From the NCBI GenBank assembly GCA_014905825.1, contig JACGCN010000061.1, positions 62,001 through 126,000 on the forward strand: a stretch of DNA of 64,000 nucleotides. Reading direction: 5' to 3'. Within the stretch, counting starts at the first letter, position 1. Each line of letters opens with the position of its first letter. Positions 46,680 through 58,183 of this stretch are shown here, piece after piece. Source of the DNA: Lyophyllum atratum (taxonomy: Eukaryota; Basidiomycota; Agaricomycetes; Agaricales; Lyophyllaceae). The notes below the pieces were generated by a model. It had not been told where the DNA came from. It did no database searches and saw only the letters and a list, made by a program, of their open reading frames with translations. A program made the translations under genes and the position numbers.

Positions 46680-47448
46680 GAGGCTGATACCGGAATCGTT
46701 AGTATGGTCTCGTGGGTCCGGTATTGTCCTTGCGAAGGCGCTTTCCCAGGTCCTGATCGCCATATGTTTCGTTTTCCTTCAGTATATTGTGATGATTCAT
46801 CTCCTTTGAACCCTCGTGTATTCCCCATATCTCTTCTCATGGTATTCCCCTATGCACCGCCGTTGCCCTCTTATCTACCACTTGATGTCTACTTGATATA
46901 TTTTCCCCGCCTCAGTTACTTCGACTTGTACAGATCTTCTCTATTGTCTTGACGCATAGCGTCGCGTCTCTGAGGGTCTTCTTTCAATGGTTGCCTCCAT
47001 TTTGTACACTTAACGTACCTGTGGTCAACACGTGATATTCCGCAGGTAATATATAGCTGTCGTTACATCTGTCTATGAGTGATATTCCCGCTCAAAAAGG
47101 ATGTGTCTCTGTAGGGATTTTTCCCTTACCCATGTCTGTGGCTACTTGGTGATCAACCTGAACTGCGGCCTAGCTCACTCGGAGTTGTGGATATGGGTCC
47201 GAGACGATGATGTAGATTACTTAGTTATTTGCCTGTACTTAGTAGCATCGGGAAACTCTCGGAACCCCGGCGTTCAGGAATTGGACCATGCCGGTAATAT
47301 ACTACTACTACTACTACTACATATACTTAGTCTATATGACCTTGTTCCTCAGACGTAACAATCAATTACTTTTCACACAAGGATTGGAGCCGAATCTCAC
47401 CTACTGGCAGTGATGCTGAGCAGAGCGATATGATATGAACCACCTATG
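46680..47448. repeat. Intergenic region with (ACT)n microsatellite
   Basis: An (ACT)7-like trinucleotide run lies near 47298-47320. No gene is supported in the rest. Confidence 0.55.
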
Positions 47449-48421
47449 ACTAGACTTGTGAGTGCCGCCCATATGAATAAGAGCTGTACAAGTTAAAGCA
47501 GACATATAGTAGGCGGAGCGTATTCGCGTGCGCACCGGAGGAACTAATCAGCGTATCAACATCGTAGAGGGGTACCGAAGACATAGGTAGTAAGTCTGAG
47601 ATATTGAGGAATGAATGTACTCCCGATCAACCCTTTAGTTGCCCACGCCTCCACGAGGAGGTGACCCGATCCAATCACCCACATGTACGCCCACAATCTT
47701 CCGTACTCAATCTTCCAGTGTAAAACTCCGGCGTTACGTCTCCAAGAGTCCCGACTCGCTGAAACGGCGTTGTCTGGAATGACCAGACTATCATCCGCAT
47801 ACTAAGGAGAGTAAAGCCTGCCTGCTACATGTTAGACAAAAATAAACGAATTTCAAGGTTCCTCGCACCACCAATGCTTGGTTGATATACACAAGCGTCT
47901 CATCGTCGTACGATTTCACAAGATCCAGTCGCGTCGCCCCATTATAACATGTCCATAATGACATAGGAAGAATAGCCAAGCGAATGATGGAGGTATTTTG
48001 GATGAGTACCAAAACCGCAGTCGTGTAATAACAGAGCCCGGCCGGTGCGACATAGCGAAAGAATGTGGAAACAGTAAGCGGCTCTCGGGCATAGCATGGT
48101 ATCAGGTCTACAAACCTGGCCGAATCAATACTTCATCAGAGCCCTAGTCCTTCTGAATAAACAGGCTTACCGGGTCATTTTCGTCTCAGGAGTTGCAGGC
48201 GTAGTCACATAAACTGCTAGGCGTTCAGTCGTGGTCAAGACGGTCGAACGAAGGAGGCTCACTGGCGAGATATCAGTGACCACGTCAATGGGTAAACACT
48301 TTCGATCAAGCTTGGCGCATGTGGTAGTGGCAGACATTATGATTAGAAGGATTGGAACGACCAGGATAATAGAGGTGTAGGACTGAAATGCCAATGACGG
48401 GAGATTAACGAGAACAAGCAT
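47449..48421 (-). CDS. Multi-pass membrane protein resembling the N-terminal part of wax-synthase-like acyltransferases
   Basis: ATG at 48421 (MLVLVNLPSLAFQSYTSIIL) starts a membrane segment ending LIIMSAT. An intron (GTAAGC...GGCCAG) rejoins in frame to FVDLIPCYAREPLTVSTFFR. Further spans are GLCYYTTAVLVLIQNTSII and the stretch RLAILPMSLWTCYNGATRLD, then DDETLVYINQALV. After a second intron (GTGCGA...GTAGCAG) the chain reads AGFTLLSMRMIVWSFQTTPF. The ILPxSLW...YxNQxLVxxxTxxMRxxxW pattern recalls basidiomycete MBOAT_2/wax-synthase-like proteins. Coding character then changes frame (RLWAYMWVIGSGHLLVEAWA) near 47690. The downstream catalytic region of such enzymes, with its HxF/W-type motif, is not seen. 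It is thus either a shorter membrane protein or a broken acyltransferase. The end is uncertain. Confidence 0.45.
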
Positions 48422-48983
48422 AATGTCGCGACCTGATTTAGCCTAAGTTGAAATCCGATACCTAAAATAGCGATATTATCTACTGACATGTCACGCGTCA
48501 CGCTACTTCATCTAATCTACATCACGACGTTTTTTTAGAATGAGTGCCAACAGCTTGAACGAGGCTCAGAAGCTTTGCATTCCCGCCGTCTGCGTTTGTA
48601 CTAACCTTCCCGTCTAACCAGCCTGAGTTTGACCAGGTGATCGTTCCAAAAAAAAATAATCGATGTAGACAGAATGCTTACTGTTCGCTTCAAAACGCGG
48701 TCATATCCTTTGTACTTCAAGTCTACTTCCCTTCCTGTATCTTACGCCTTTAGTCGCCGATCAAACAGTCCAAACCATAGAGCAATGTGTGGCCGTTGCG
48801 CGGTTTGGTTGCTGACAGTGGAAGCATACAAGTGTGCCAGGATTCAGAAGCAGATGGCATTGAACTCGCTTGAACTCTTAGATATCCTTACAGGAAAGTG
48901 ATAGTGTACTCGAGTATTCTGGAAATGCATGTATGAATCATGAAGACATGAGCCCAACCGCTCCGGATGCGACAGGCCCAATT
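48422..48983. other. Intergenic region
   Basis: This lies between two minus-strand genes. I see nothing to annotate. Confidence 0.4.
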
Positions 48984-51326
48984 TCATGGCTTCACGACAG
49001 GCCTGATAATCAAAGGCATCTGGTTGCCTCCCTCCCGATCAGACGTCACCACAGGCCTCGGCGTAACCAACGATTTCTTTACGAGATCCTTGGCAGGCAC
49101 AGCGAGCTCGAACTCGAAAGCCCGTATCAGGGTGAATAGGAGAGCCTTCATCCTTGAATAACAGGGCAGGTGAGTCAGATGTGGCTTATCATCATGCTCA
49201 ACGCTTGCTTACTCGACAATAGAGAAACGGTATCCAATGCAGGCATGAGGACCGCCATGAAAAGTTAGCATATTGCCCCATACGCCAGGGATATTGCCTG
49301 CGGCTTCCGGAATCTTTTCCCAGCGTTCGGGTCTATTCATGGGGCAGGAAAAGTCATGCGATTGTATCGGTTGTATCGGGGGGAGATGAATAAGTACCTG
49401 AACTCCAAAGCATCTTCGCCCCAAATCGATTTGTCGCAGTTGACGGCGAAGACAGGGATCAGGATGATTTGCCCCTTACGTATGCTATCCCAAGTCAGAG
49501 AAAGGTGTTAGCCATGGCGAGATGAAGGTCAAGGTTGGTATCTCACCTAAGTGCGTCATGTATGACTCCTTTCCTGTCGGTGATGGGTGTATTAAGGGGC
49601 AGGACATCGTCAGTTACAGCAGTTCGAATCATGGCTGCTATTGGAGCGTGAATACGCATCGTCTCGCGGACTACCATATCCAGATACGGCAAGGCATTGA
49701 GCTGGTCCATCGTCGGGTTCTCGGCGTCGACTGAGAGGAGCTCCTCGCGCATTTTGTCTTGGACCGCTTTATCCTGCGTGAGTGCATGCAACGCCCAGGT
49801 AGTTGCCAGGCTGCGTCGACGGGTGTAAGGAAGGTCTAGGTAGGAGAGAGTCGGGAACACTGCACCTGGTGGTTTCGTGACCCGCAACAATAAATGTGTA
49901 AATTTCTGACAAAAAGGATGAATGAAAGGTAGAATCTGTGTACTATCAGAGAAGCGTACGGGCCAGGACTTCCTCGTCACTCATACGCCGGTATTCCGGA
50001 ATATTTTTGTCCATGTTTGATTTGATCAGCAGGGAGAGAAGATCGCGTGTTTTTCCTGGGTCCTTCTCGTCGTTGACGGCCTTGCTCTCCTGCAGCAGCT
50101 GGTGTCCGATACTCGACATGATCTTCCGAGCTCGTTTGATTGTTGCATCGCGCTCCGTGCGCTATTTTGTCATTTGGTCAATTATGAGGATGCACTCGAA
50201 GCAGAACTTACCAAGAAAGGCAGAAACGGCCTGAGTAAAGCGAGCAGGATCCTTTTACGAGTAGCAGTTTCGAACAATGCCGCGAACGCGGCATTGAGTT
50301 CGGTTTGCTTGGGGTTGTCACTCATGGCATCGAACCTATAATCAAACCCTGTCCTAGACTTAATTTCTCTGCTGAACATTTCGAGATGACATGCGACGAA
50401 CCTGCGAGACCGATGACATCAAGGGTAGCTCTGCTCAACCACGACAAAGCGTCGACTTGACTGGTCCCACCTGCATTGAAATTTCCCGCTGCCCATATGT
50501 CTCGAAGCTGTTCATAGAATTTAAGGTCATAGTTGGTGGGTTGAAGGCACCATCGCATACCTGAATCGACTTTGAGACGAAGATCTCAGTGAGCTCTCTA
50601 ATCTGGGAGGGACCGAATGCGGGATTCTAGAGGGACAGACAAGGTTCGTGTTGCGTTTCCGAAGGAGAAGTGATTCTCGTACCATGATTTTCCGCTGCGA
50701 AATAGTAAGTTGGATGGTAAGTACCTTTGCAAAGATCTGATATCAGTACCTGATGTTTGTGCTTGTCTCCCTCGACAACAGCGAGACCTAATGATAGAAG
50801 ACATGTAAGAAGGTGAACGGATTGATAGGCACGAGCGCAGACCAGGGCCAATGAAACGACTGAGGCCGTAACGCAGCACCTCAGGTTTTTGATAGATATT
50901 GGTATTCACGATGACATGCTTCAAAGCTTTGGTGTCCGCGGTATATAGGGCCCTCATCTATGAAGAACTCGATATTAGCCCTAAGTTCTTCATGCACGTA
51001 ATTAAACATAACCTACACCCAGTAAGGTGGCGACTTGCATGGTCGAACCATACTCCTCAGCCCACTTCTCAGGCAGCACCGAATTTTCCTAGGAGGGAAC
51101 GGGCAGTATTAGATAGGTCAACACCAAAGTTGCAAGACTATCGTACCGCCTCCCACATCTCCGCCATATTCCCATAGATCCAGCTTGGACTCTGGGGGCC
51201 AGGAAGGTCCCGCAAAGGAGACGTTACTTCTGCGTACACCACTTTCAAAACTCGATAGGCGCCATAAATGACGAGCACCCCAGTCAGAAACCCAAGAAGG
51301 CGAAGAATGGCATCCACGTAGGACAT
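48984..51326 (-). CDS. Cytochrome P450 monooxygenase
   Basis: ATG at 51326 ([20 protein letters not shown]: membrane anchor), followed by the proline hinge [17 protein letters not shown]; stop TGA 48984-48986. About a dozen introns. The I-helix reads [20 protein letters not shown] across an intron (oxygen-binding Thr). The K-helix is [11 protein letters not shown] (ExxR), the PERF region is RPERWEKIP and the haem loop is [13 protein letters not shown] with the Cys ligand. The C-terminus is [20 protein letters not shown], ending IIRPVVKP. All catalytic elements are present, so it should be an ER-bound oxygenase. It belongs to the broad Agaricomycete P450 group with this AGHETT and GNMLTFHGG wording. 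Its place beside NUS1 and the prenyltransferases suggests an isoprenoid or lipid substrate; this is inference. Confidence 0.85.
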
Positions 51327-52043
51327 TGTCGATGGAAGGCCCAATCGATGCTGCAATGGGGTAAGACGATGTTGGTCGCCACTCGGTCGATCCTCGAAGA
51401 GTTATTAAGAGGGTGAGGAATGTATGTGTGCCCTGTGGGTAATTGACATAGAGTTGCTATTCGGATTGGGATGTCGGCATTGATATCGTATTCGGATCGG
51501 TCCGCTGGTTGTGAGATTTTCTGCCTCAAAATTACGACAAGCAACACCAGATTGACTCACTAATTCAGGGTGCGTTTCGATACCGGGGTCTATTACATTG
51601 CAATCGAGTTCCATGCAAGGTAAGTTGACGTGTTAACGCCCGAGCCGAATACTTAGTTCAGAACTCGGAATCGGGGACTGCCTGAGTGCCACGATGATAT
51701 ACGAGGGAGAATACAGTTTTCACGACGAAATCCTATCGGCGCCAGCAGTAAACGCAGTTCAAAACTCGTTAGCGACATGAATGCAAGATGGCGAATTGGG
51801 GCATCCTGTAATGGGGCTGGGCTGAGGCTAACGCCGGATGCTTGGTGGGAAATTGATCAAATCTTCAACCTTGTACGTACGATAGATAAGATTAGATGAA
51901 GTTACTCTCGATCGATTCTGACGTTCCGTCGTACGTCCAGCCGCATAGCAGTCTGACATCCGGACATCAGGAGTCCAGGCTGCGTCAACTACTATGCCTA
52001 CTACATCTCCTTTATCTAGTCGACATGCCGTAGATCTGCCTGA
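51327..52043. other. Intergenic region between NUS1-like gene and P450
   Basis: This holds the P450 promoter. No gene is supported. Confidence 0.4.
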
Positions 52044-53215
52044 CTATCTACCGAAACGCATTTCTGCCATCGAAAAGTCATTAAGCGCATGGTTGAAGGT
52101 AGCCTCTTCAAGGGATCGTAAGGCATATCTCGATGTCCAGAATTTTGCCGCTATGGAAGGATGCTGGGATTTGTCACAACTTGAACCAAATCTGATGAGC
52201 GATGGTGCCGACATCTGCAAGACACATATCTTACTATATTTCCGTCAATCGTATGTGCCACGGTGGATAACCATGAAGCTCTAACGGCGTTCGATCGCGA
52301 TGCAGAGGGTCTGTATAGTGGATGATCATGGCATCCGGAGATGAAAGACCATCGACAGCTAGTCATCGTCAAGGAGACATTAGTAGTCATTTTGAATGGA
52401 GGGACGTTATGTACGTACATTCCAGGCAACTATCAAGCGCATGATCTGTAAGTGTAAACGTCTCCATTTCGGGGTCATGGGCGTCCTGTTGCAATTTTCG
52501 GTCGCCTCGAGGCACAAGAGACTCAGCGATGCATGCTATGGCTGGTTTTGATGATTGACGCGAGGCGAGACAGAGTGTCAACTGTTTTGTGGATATCTGC
52601 TCGACTACTCCAAAGTCAAAGTCGATTGAAAACACGAAGAGATGAGACGACATACCGGAACTTTTCTTTAGACTTGGATTGATTGAGGGTGTTTCCCGCT
52701 CGACTCGGTCATTCGATATATGAATAGTTACTATGTGCGTGTCCAACTGTGGAGATGATGGTCTTGAATCAGCGTAGTTCGATGGCGGGGGTGTTAAAGG
52801 GTATTCGATGTCGGATTCACTCGTGGATTCGTCGGAGTCGGCACAAAACATGTCACGGATTCTCTGAGAGCATTTCAGAAGTTCCCCTACCAGAAGACTC
52901 GTCAGAGATTCTTAAATTCCGAACGTAAAGGAACATACCATGCTCTTCATAGACAGTAAGCTTTTCTATCCCAGCAGCACGACACCAGCCCACTGCATTC
53001 CGAATACTCTCTACGAGACAACGTCCCGATTCGGGGTCCTTAGAGCTAGGGTCGGTAACGAGGATGATAGCAAGATGTCGAGGTATGCGGCGGCGCGAGA
53101 CATGAAGAGAGGGCTGAGGCGTCCAAGCAAGTCGCGTCCAGAACGAATTCCATATAACGGTGAGGGAGTAAATCGAATGAAGAGCGTAGAGAAACAAGGC
53201 AGCTGTAAACGCCAT
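52044..53215 (-). CDS. NUS1/Nogo-B-receptor-like subunit of the cis-prenyltransferase complex
   Basis: ATG at 53215 (MAFTAALFLYALHSIYSLTV: membrane anchor), then SRRRIPRHLAIILVTDPSSK, with ESIRNAVGWCRAAGIEKLTV and YEEHG. After an intron come ELLKCSQRIRDMF and an acidic, Ser/Pro-rich insert (ADSDESTSESDIEYPLTPPP). Later exons give LTLCLASRQSSKPAIACIAE and, after further splicing, PDAMIIHYTDPLHRDRTPLE and LHGYPPWHIRLTEI|Y. The final exon reads LEEATFNHALNDFSMAEMRF, then GR and TAG 52044-52046. The C-terminal RxG motif (RFG) completes the active site of the CPT partner in heteromeric enzymes, and here it is intact. The DGN motif of catalytic subunits is replaced (ILVTDP), as in NUS1. The last intron (about 55 nt, ending TTCAAG) is needed to keep frame. 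The gene stands head to head with CPT copy 2. Confidence 0.82.
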
Positions 53216-54144
53216 CCCGGTGCTTGATCACGGCTTCAGTGGAGGGTTCGTACACGTACAAGGTGATGGTGTATCGTCTGCTTGTGAACAGCTATGTACC
53301 GCATGAATGGTGGTGTACGTTATTAAGTCGGATACTCAATGGGCGGCGTCTTAGTCTCCTGGATCGGTCTGCCTGTCAGGACAAGTGCTGATCTCCGTTG
53401 GCGCAAAAGGGGAGATGATGGTCATCCGAGTCTTCTGTTCGGCCGGTTACCATTCTCAGCGCACGCGCGCATGAATGCAGGGTCAGTAGGTTACCTTCCC
53501 TTCCCTGCTTAGTACACATTAGCGTAATCTACTCAGCTGCAGATCCAGATGCGATAAGGAATACTTCGCTTGTTTGGGATGCGAGGTGAAGTAGGCTGTC
53601 AACATGCCAGACTCCCTCCAAGGACAAACAAAGAATAAATGTAATAGAATTACAATGGAATGGTTGTCATGTCGTCCAGTTATCTGACTGTTTCGCTCAG
53701 GTTTCGCTGTATGTATGAATGAATGGCGATGGTTCAAGCGAAGAAGAACCGATGCACTGAAATCCTTTGAGTCTGCGTCCAATGTCGGCTGCTGCGATAT
53801 GGATCGCCTTCCAGCTCATTTTGGGTCCTATACGTGCAACTGTACAGGCAGCAAGTCGTCAGCTTGTGGAAGCGGAGAGGGATGCACACAGCAGGAGGTG
53901 GTTCCGATTGATTTCGATCAAAATTCTCGGAATGCCATCACTCGGCGCGGAACTTCGGAAGTGCAACGTAAACTCCAACTCTTCCATGCCAGTAGCCACG
54001 ACTTGCGGATAAGCTTTTCAAGCTATGTATGGAGGTCACTCTCTTCTTGCACAACTTTTTGATTTCCGATTGGAGCGCTCTCGGTGACATGCGCAAGATG
54101 GATAAATCATCGGTTCGAAGTCCCTACTACGCCTATAGGCCGAA
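53216..54144. promoter_or_regulatory. Bidirectional promoter region between NUS1-like and CPT copy 2
   Basis: 929 nt separate the two divergent start codons and contain no supported gene, so the two subunit genes may share control elements here. No clear TATA box is seen on either side. Confidence 0.5.
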
Positions 54145-55237
54145 ATGTTTCTACAACAAGCTCTCAAGTGGCTCCGAAATACACTCGCCTACATCGTTCT
54201 GCCAGTCCTTGTTACCGTCCTCGCGGAAGGCCCAACGCCGCAACATGTCGCCTTTATTATGGATGGGAACCGACGATATGCACGAAATCTTCAGAAAAAG
54301 ATTCAGGACGGTCATCTTGAAGGCTTCCTAGCTCTACGAAAGGTACGCCCTTGCTTTCACTCGCTCAATTCTCGAGGTATAACAGCTATTGTTGATGTAA
54401 TGACCTATGATAGATGCTAGAGATTTGTGTAGGACTTGACATTAAATGCGTTTCCGCCTACGCGTTTGCGATTGAGAACTTTAAACGGTCCACAGAGGAA
54501 GTTGATGCCTTAATGAGTCTATTGGAGGAGAAACTGATTGAACTCTGCCAACCCGGGTGAGTTGAACCTAGCTTTGACTTTGCCTTCCGCTACGTTCTAA
54601 GCAACCGTCCCATAGGGGTCTATTCGATCAGAATGGTGTTCGACTGCAGGTTTTGGGGAAGACGAAGTTGCTACCAGAATCGGTTCGGGTGGCCGTACGG
54701 GACGCGGAAGACATGACGCGCCATAATACAAGGTAAGCGATGAATATCTGACACCGACCATGCTGACCTTCTGCTAGCTTGCTATTCAACCTCTGCATGC
54801 CATACGCCTCCCGTGACGAAATGACAACGGCCGTTCAAACTTGCGTACGCGACGCCATCACTTCTGGACCGAACAGAACATCGTATGTCTTTTGTCCACT
54901 TACTTCGCTGAATCTCCCTTACGCCGGTTGCCAGTATGATTACAGAAGACGATATCAACCACCACTTGCTAACGTCTCGGAGTGGTAGTCCGCCACTCGA
55001 CATTCTGATACGCACGGGCGGCGATAGAAGACTGAGCGACTTCCTACTATGGCAGGCGCGTTCATTCATCACGATAAATTTTCCTCACTGACCTCGCTTT
55101 CACAGTGCTGTGAAAACACCCAGCTTCATTTCGTTGAACCCTACTGGCCGACGTTTGGTTTATTCGACTTCATACCCATTGTCCTGGATTACCAGCTCAA
55201 GGTCTGGAGAGGTCGGCAACCTCGCATGGCCCAATAG
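54145..55237 (+). CDS. cis-prenyltransferase (RER2/DHDDS-like), copy 2
   Basis: ATG 54145 ([20 protein letters not shown]), stop TAG at 55235-55237, six exons with the same intron positions as copy 1. Key elements are [20 protein letters not shown] (catalytic DGN), the exon starting [72 protein letters not shown] and ITEDDIN, and the signature [16 protein letters not shown] with an acidic residue at the Mg-binding position. The C-terminus ends [17 protein letters not shown] and lacks an RxG motif of the single-subunit type, as in DHDDS/Rer2, which relies on NUS1. The last intron uses a GC donor (CAG|GCGCGT). Expected to work at the ER with the NUS1-like protein to make dolichyl-type or longer cis-polyprenyl diphosphates. 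Confidence 0.85.
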
Positions 55238-55527
55238 CCCGGTTTGTCCAGCTTGATGTTGATAAAGTTATAGACCCCTTGCCTCTAAGCTTACCTTAGT
55301 GCCCGCTCACATCGACGTATGAGATCGGATGACATATCTGAAGTCCGAGTTGTCTGAATCCTCGTGTTAACTTTATATCATGACTTATCTCTTGAGGGAT
55401 ATTTGCCGCAAATATAGGTAGACGATATCACAACTTGACATTACATGTACATGACAATCGTTACAAAAGAATGGAACAACAGAAGGAAGACATATGTTCA
55501 CCGATGATCACACCATAGCAAACATCG

Positions 55528-58183
55528 CTACTGTGATTGGGCCCCATAAAGCCGCCGATACTCACCCTTTTCATCGAGCATCAATGTCTCATGAGTTCCG
55601 CTCTGGATGACCTTCCCTCCTTTCATGCACCTACGAGGAGGGGAAATTGTATCATTGTCAGCTCGTCCGAGGTAGCACTAAAACTCACAATACCAAATCG
55701 GCGCGCTTCGCGATGTTTCCAAACCGGTGAGTGACACAAATCACAGTCTTCCCACTCCTAAGGTCACAGAAATTGTTGAATAGTTCTCGTTCCGCGATGG
55801 GGTCGAGGGCCGATGTGGGCTCGTCGACGACGAGGAGCCTGATATCACTGTTCTTCAACCGCATAAATGTACGGGACCTAGGGGATAATATCAGATGCAA
55901 AAAGTATGTTTCGACCAAGGGGAGCATATTTTACGCGACTAGTCGTTGTTTCTCGCCACCCGAGAGGATTATCTCATCGTTACTAGGAGAGTTCTGACGT
56001 AAAGCTTCGATTGCACCGACCCCAATATCACCGTTACCACAACCTTTGACACTTTGACCGACGAAACCGCGCGAATTAAGGATCGTGTTGTAGCCCAACC
56101 TGCGGACGAGGTCGTAAGCCCCACCGAGCCGGGAAGCTTCGTCCACCAGATCGCTGATGTCAGGTCGTTCTCGGTCTAGGTTTGGGGCCGCCATCAGGAA
56201 GTTATCCAGCAATGACATGGGATAGAGTTCCTCAGATTGCATGATGAAGGCCATGGAGCGTCGAAGGTCTTGCACATAGTATTCATCGATGGGGCGATTG
56301 TCAATCAAAATTTCACCGCGAGTCGCAACGTTGAGTCCCGCGAGCAGTTTGAGGAGCGATGTCTTTCCGCTCGCATTCCCTCCTACAATAGCCACCAGTT
56401 GTCCTGGTTCGATATTGAAGGAGACATCATCGACTGCGAGGACCCCCGTGCCACCTGTAGGCGCTTTATATGCATAAGAAACGTTCCTAGCGGTTCGGAG
56501 ATTCAGGAAAATGTGACTCGTGGTCGTTACTGGCTCACCTGAAAGATAATTTCATGCCTCTCTGAGAGCTAGTTTGCGTTGGATATCTGACTTTTGCATC
56601 GGCAATCGCATTTGCATTGTCTAACATCTCGTAGAATTGTTGCACCTGTGTCATTACCGACGATGGATCACAAAATCGCCTAAGACGATCAATGCTCTTC
56701 CCGGTCGTCGTCATCGTATGCTGCAAGAGAGCCATCGTGACCAAAGACGTCGATGATAGTGACCAAGGCAGAGTCAATGCATACAGAGCCTATATTGGGT
56801 CAGCGATGCGCGAAGCCAGCGATATAACGGACGCCGACTCACCATAGGGTAGTCGATGATTATGGTACGAGCAAGGCTCCAGTACCAGGGGGGTGGTATA
56901 TGCCATGCGAGGGAAAGTGTGTCGCTTTTCACTACTCCAAGACTATCTGATGTGCGCTTATATTCTGCGAAGGATTAGGATCGAGAACGTTTTCATTATT
57001 GGAAATTACCTTCATGAAGACGATCACTGGCACCATCCTTAGCTATCATTTCGCGGTACTTCACGTCGAAAATTGTGGAATAGAGGCCGCAGAGGCGAAG
57101 ATATTGAACGTTCTTCGTCCAAAACGTGTAGCCTATGAATATAAGCCGTTCAAGGTACAGCAAGCGTCAAATTAAGTCGGAGTAACTGACCCGCGCTACC
57201 GACTCCATTTGAGGGCGACAGGAACACCACAGTGATATACAAGACATCGAATAGCTTGATTAGGAAGGCATCCAGATTATTATCAGCAGATGTAATGTGG
57301 GTCAAGACGAGGATTTCAAGGGAAGCAGTGAGGAGGTCGCGCGCCTTTGACGAGAGCTCAATGACAAAATTCAAAGCCGGAGCGCCTTCGCTGAATCCCC
57401 AGGGGCTATAAAGCGATGTGCGAACTGCGTCATCTAGAAGCAGGAGTTCAGAATGGGACCAGTCTTGGTGATGAGTAAACCTTTACCTGTTGCGTGGTGT
57501 ATGTCCAAATCTAGGCAAGCTAGGTAGGATCCGTGAAATGTGAACGATCTGCAGAGGGGATCCCTTACCTTTGGCTAGCCGTGGTAGAAAATGTGCTTTG
57601 AGATGGGCGCTTAAGATCAGTCTGTTTTCGTCTCTAATCACGTCATGGGGTGATTGAAGTCGGTGAGGCGTAATTTCATCGTACCGCTAGACTCACAAGT
57701 AAATCTCTACGAGACTAGACAGAATAGCGCATCCAATCCAAGCTGAAGCGAGGATCATAAGAACAGCAATGCTGTCAGCTGTGGACTTGGGTGTTGAGAT
57801 AGACGTCTGAACCTATGGACGAAATTAGCATAGTTGGGTCGGAGTCGATGGGTTTTAACACTAACATGTTGAAGGACTGAAGATGAAAGATAGAGCGAAA
57901 GAGCGGGTGCAACGCCCATCCAAATACAACCCGCAACTAGGACCGCGAAGGGTCTGGGAGCGGTTTCGTGCAGGTCAAGAAAGAGGCGCAATACATATTT
58001 GGCCGGGAAAGCCATTTCGCGACTCTTACGGTGATATAAAGGATATGGAGCACTCGTCGATGTGTTGTCGTACGCGACCTCAAAGATACCCCAAGACATC
58101 TTGTGGGTCTTGGTTGCTTTGGCATAACTGCGGCTGGCCCAGGGATCCCTATGGTCGTCGTTGGGTAGGAGCTTATCTGCCAT
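55528..58183 (-). CDS. ABC transporter, TMD-NBD half type (copy 2)
   Basis: ATG at 58183 (MADKLLPNDDHRDPWASRSY), stop at 55528-55530, about a dozen introns. The transmembrane part includes PFAVLVAGCIWMGVAPALSL and FDVLYITVVFLSPSNGVG. The NBD has Walker A VGGNASGKTS, Q-loop FIMQSEE, canonical signature LSGGEKQR, Walker B LLVVDEP, D-loop SALD and H-loop VTHRF. It ends with CMKGGKVIQSGTH and DEKGEYRRLYGAQSQ. The ATPase set is complete. It is a paralog of the transporter at 35309 but in the opposite orientation, so the pair brackets the prenyltransferase region. A TATA-like CATATAAATG (on this strand, near 58240-58250) lies about 60 nt upstream. Confidence 0.82.

Noticed and set aside
52140..52270. 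Premature stop in the NUS1-like gene at LTEI followed by TAG or TAA
   Set aside because: A 55-nt intron from GTAAGA to TTCAAG removes it and rejoins exactly in frame to the conserved C-terminus with RxG.
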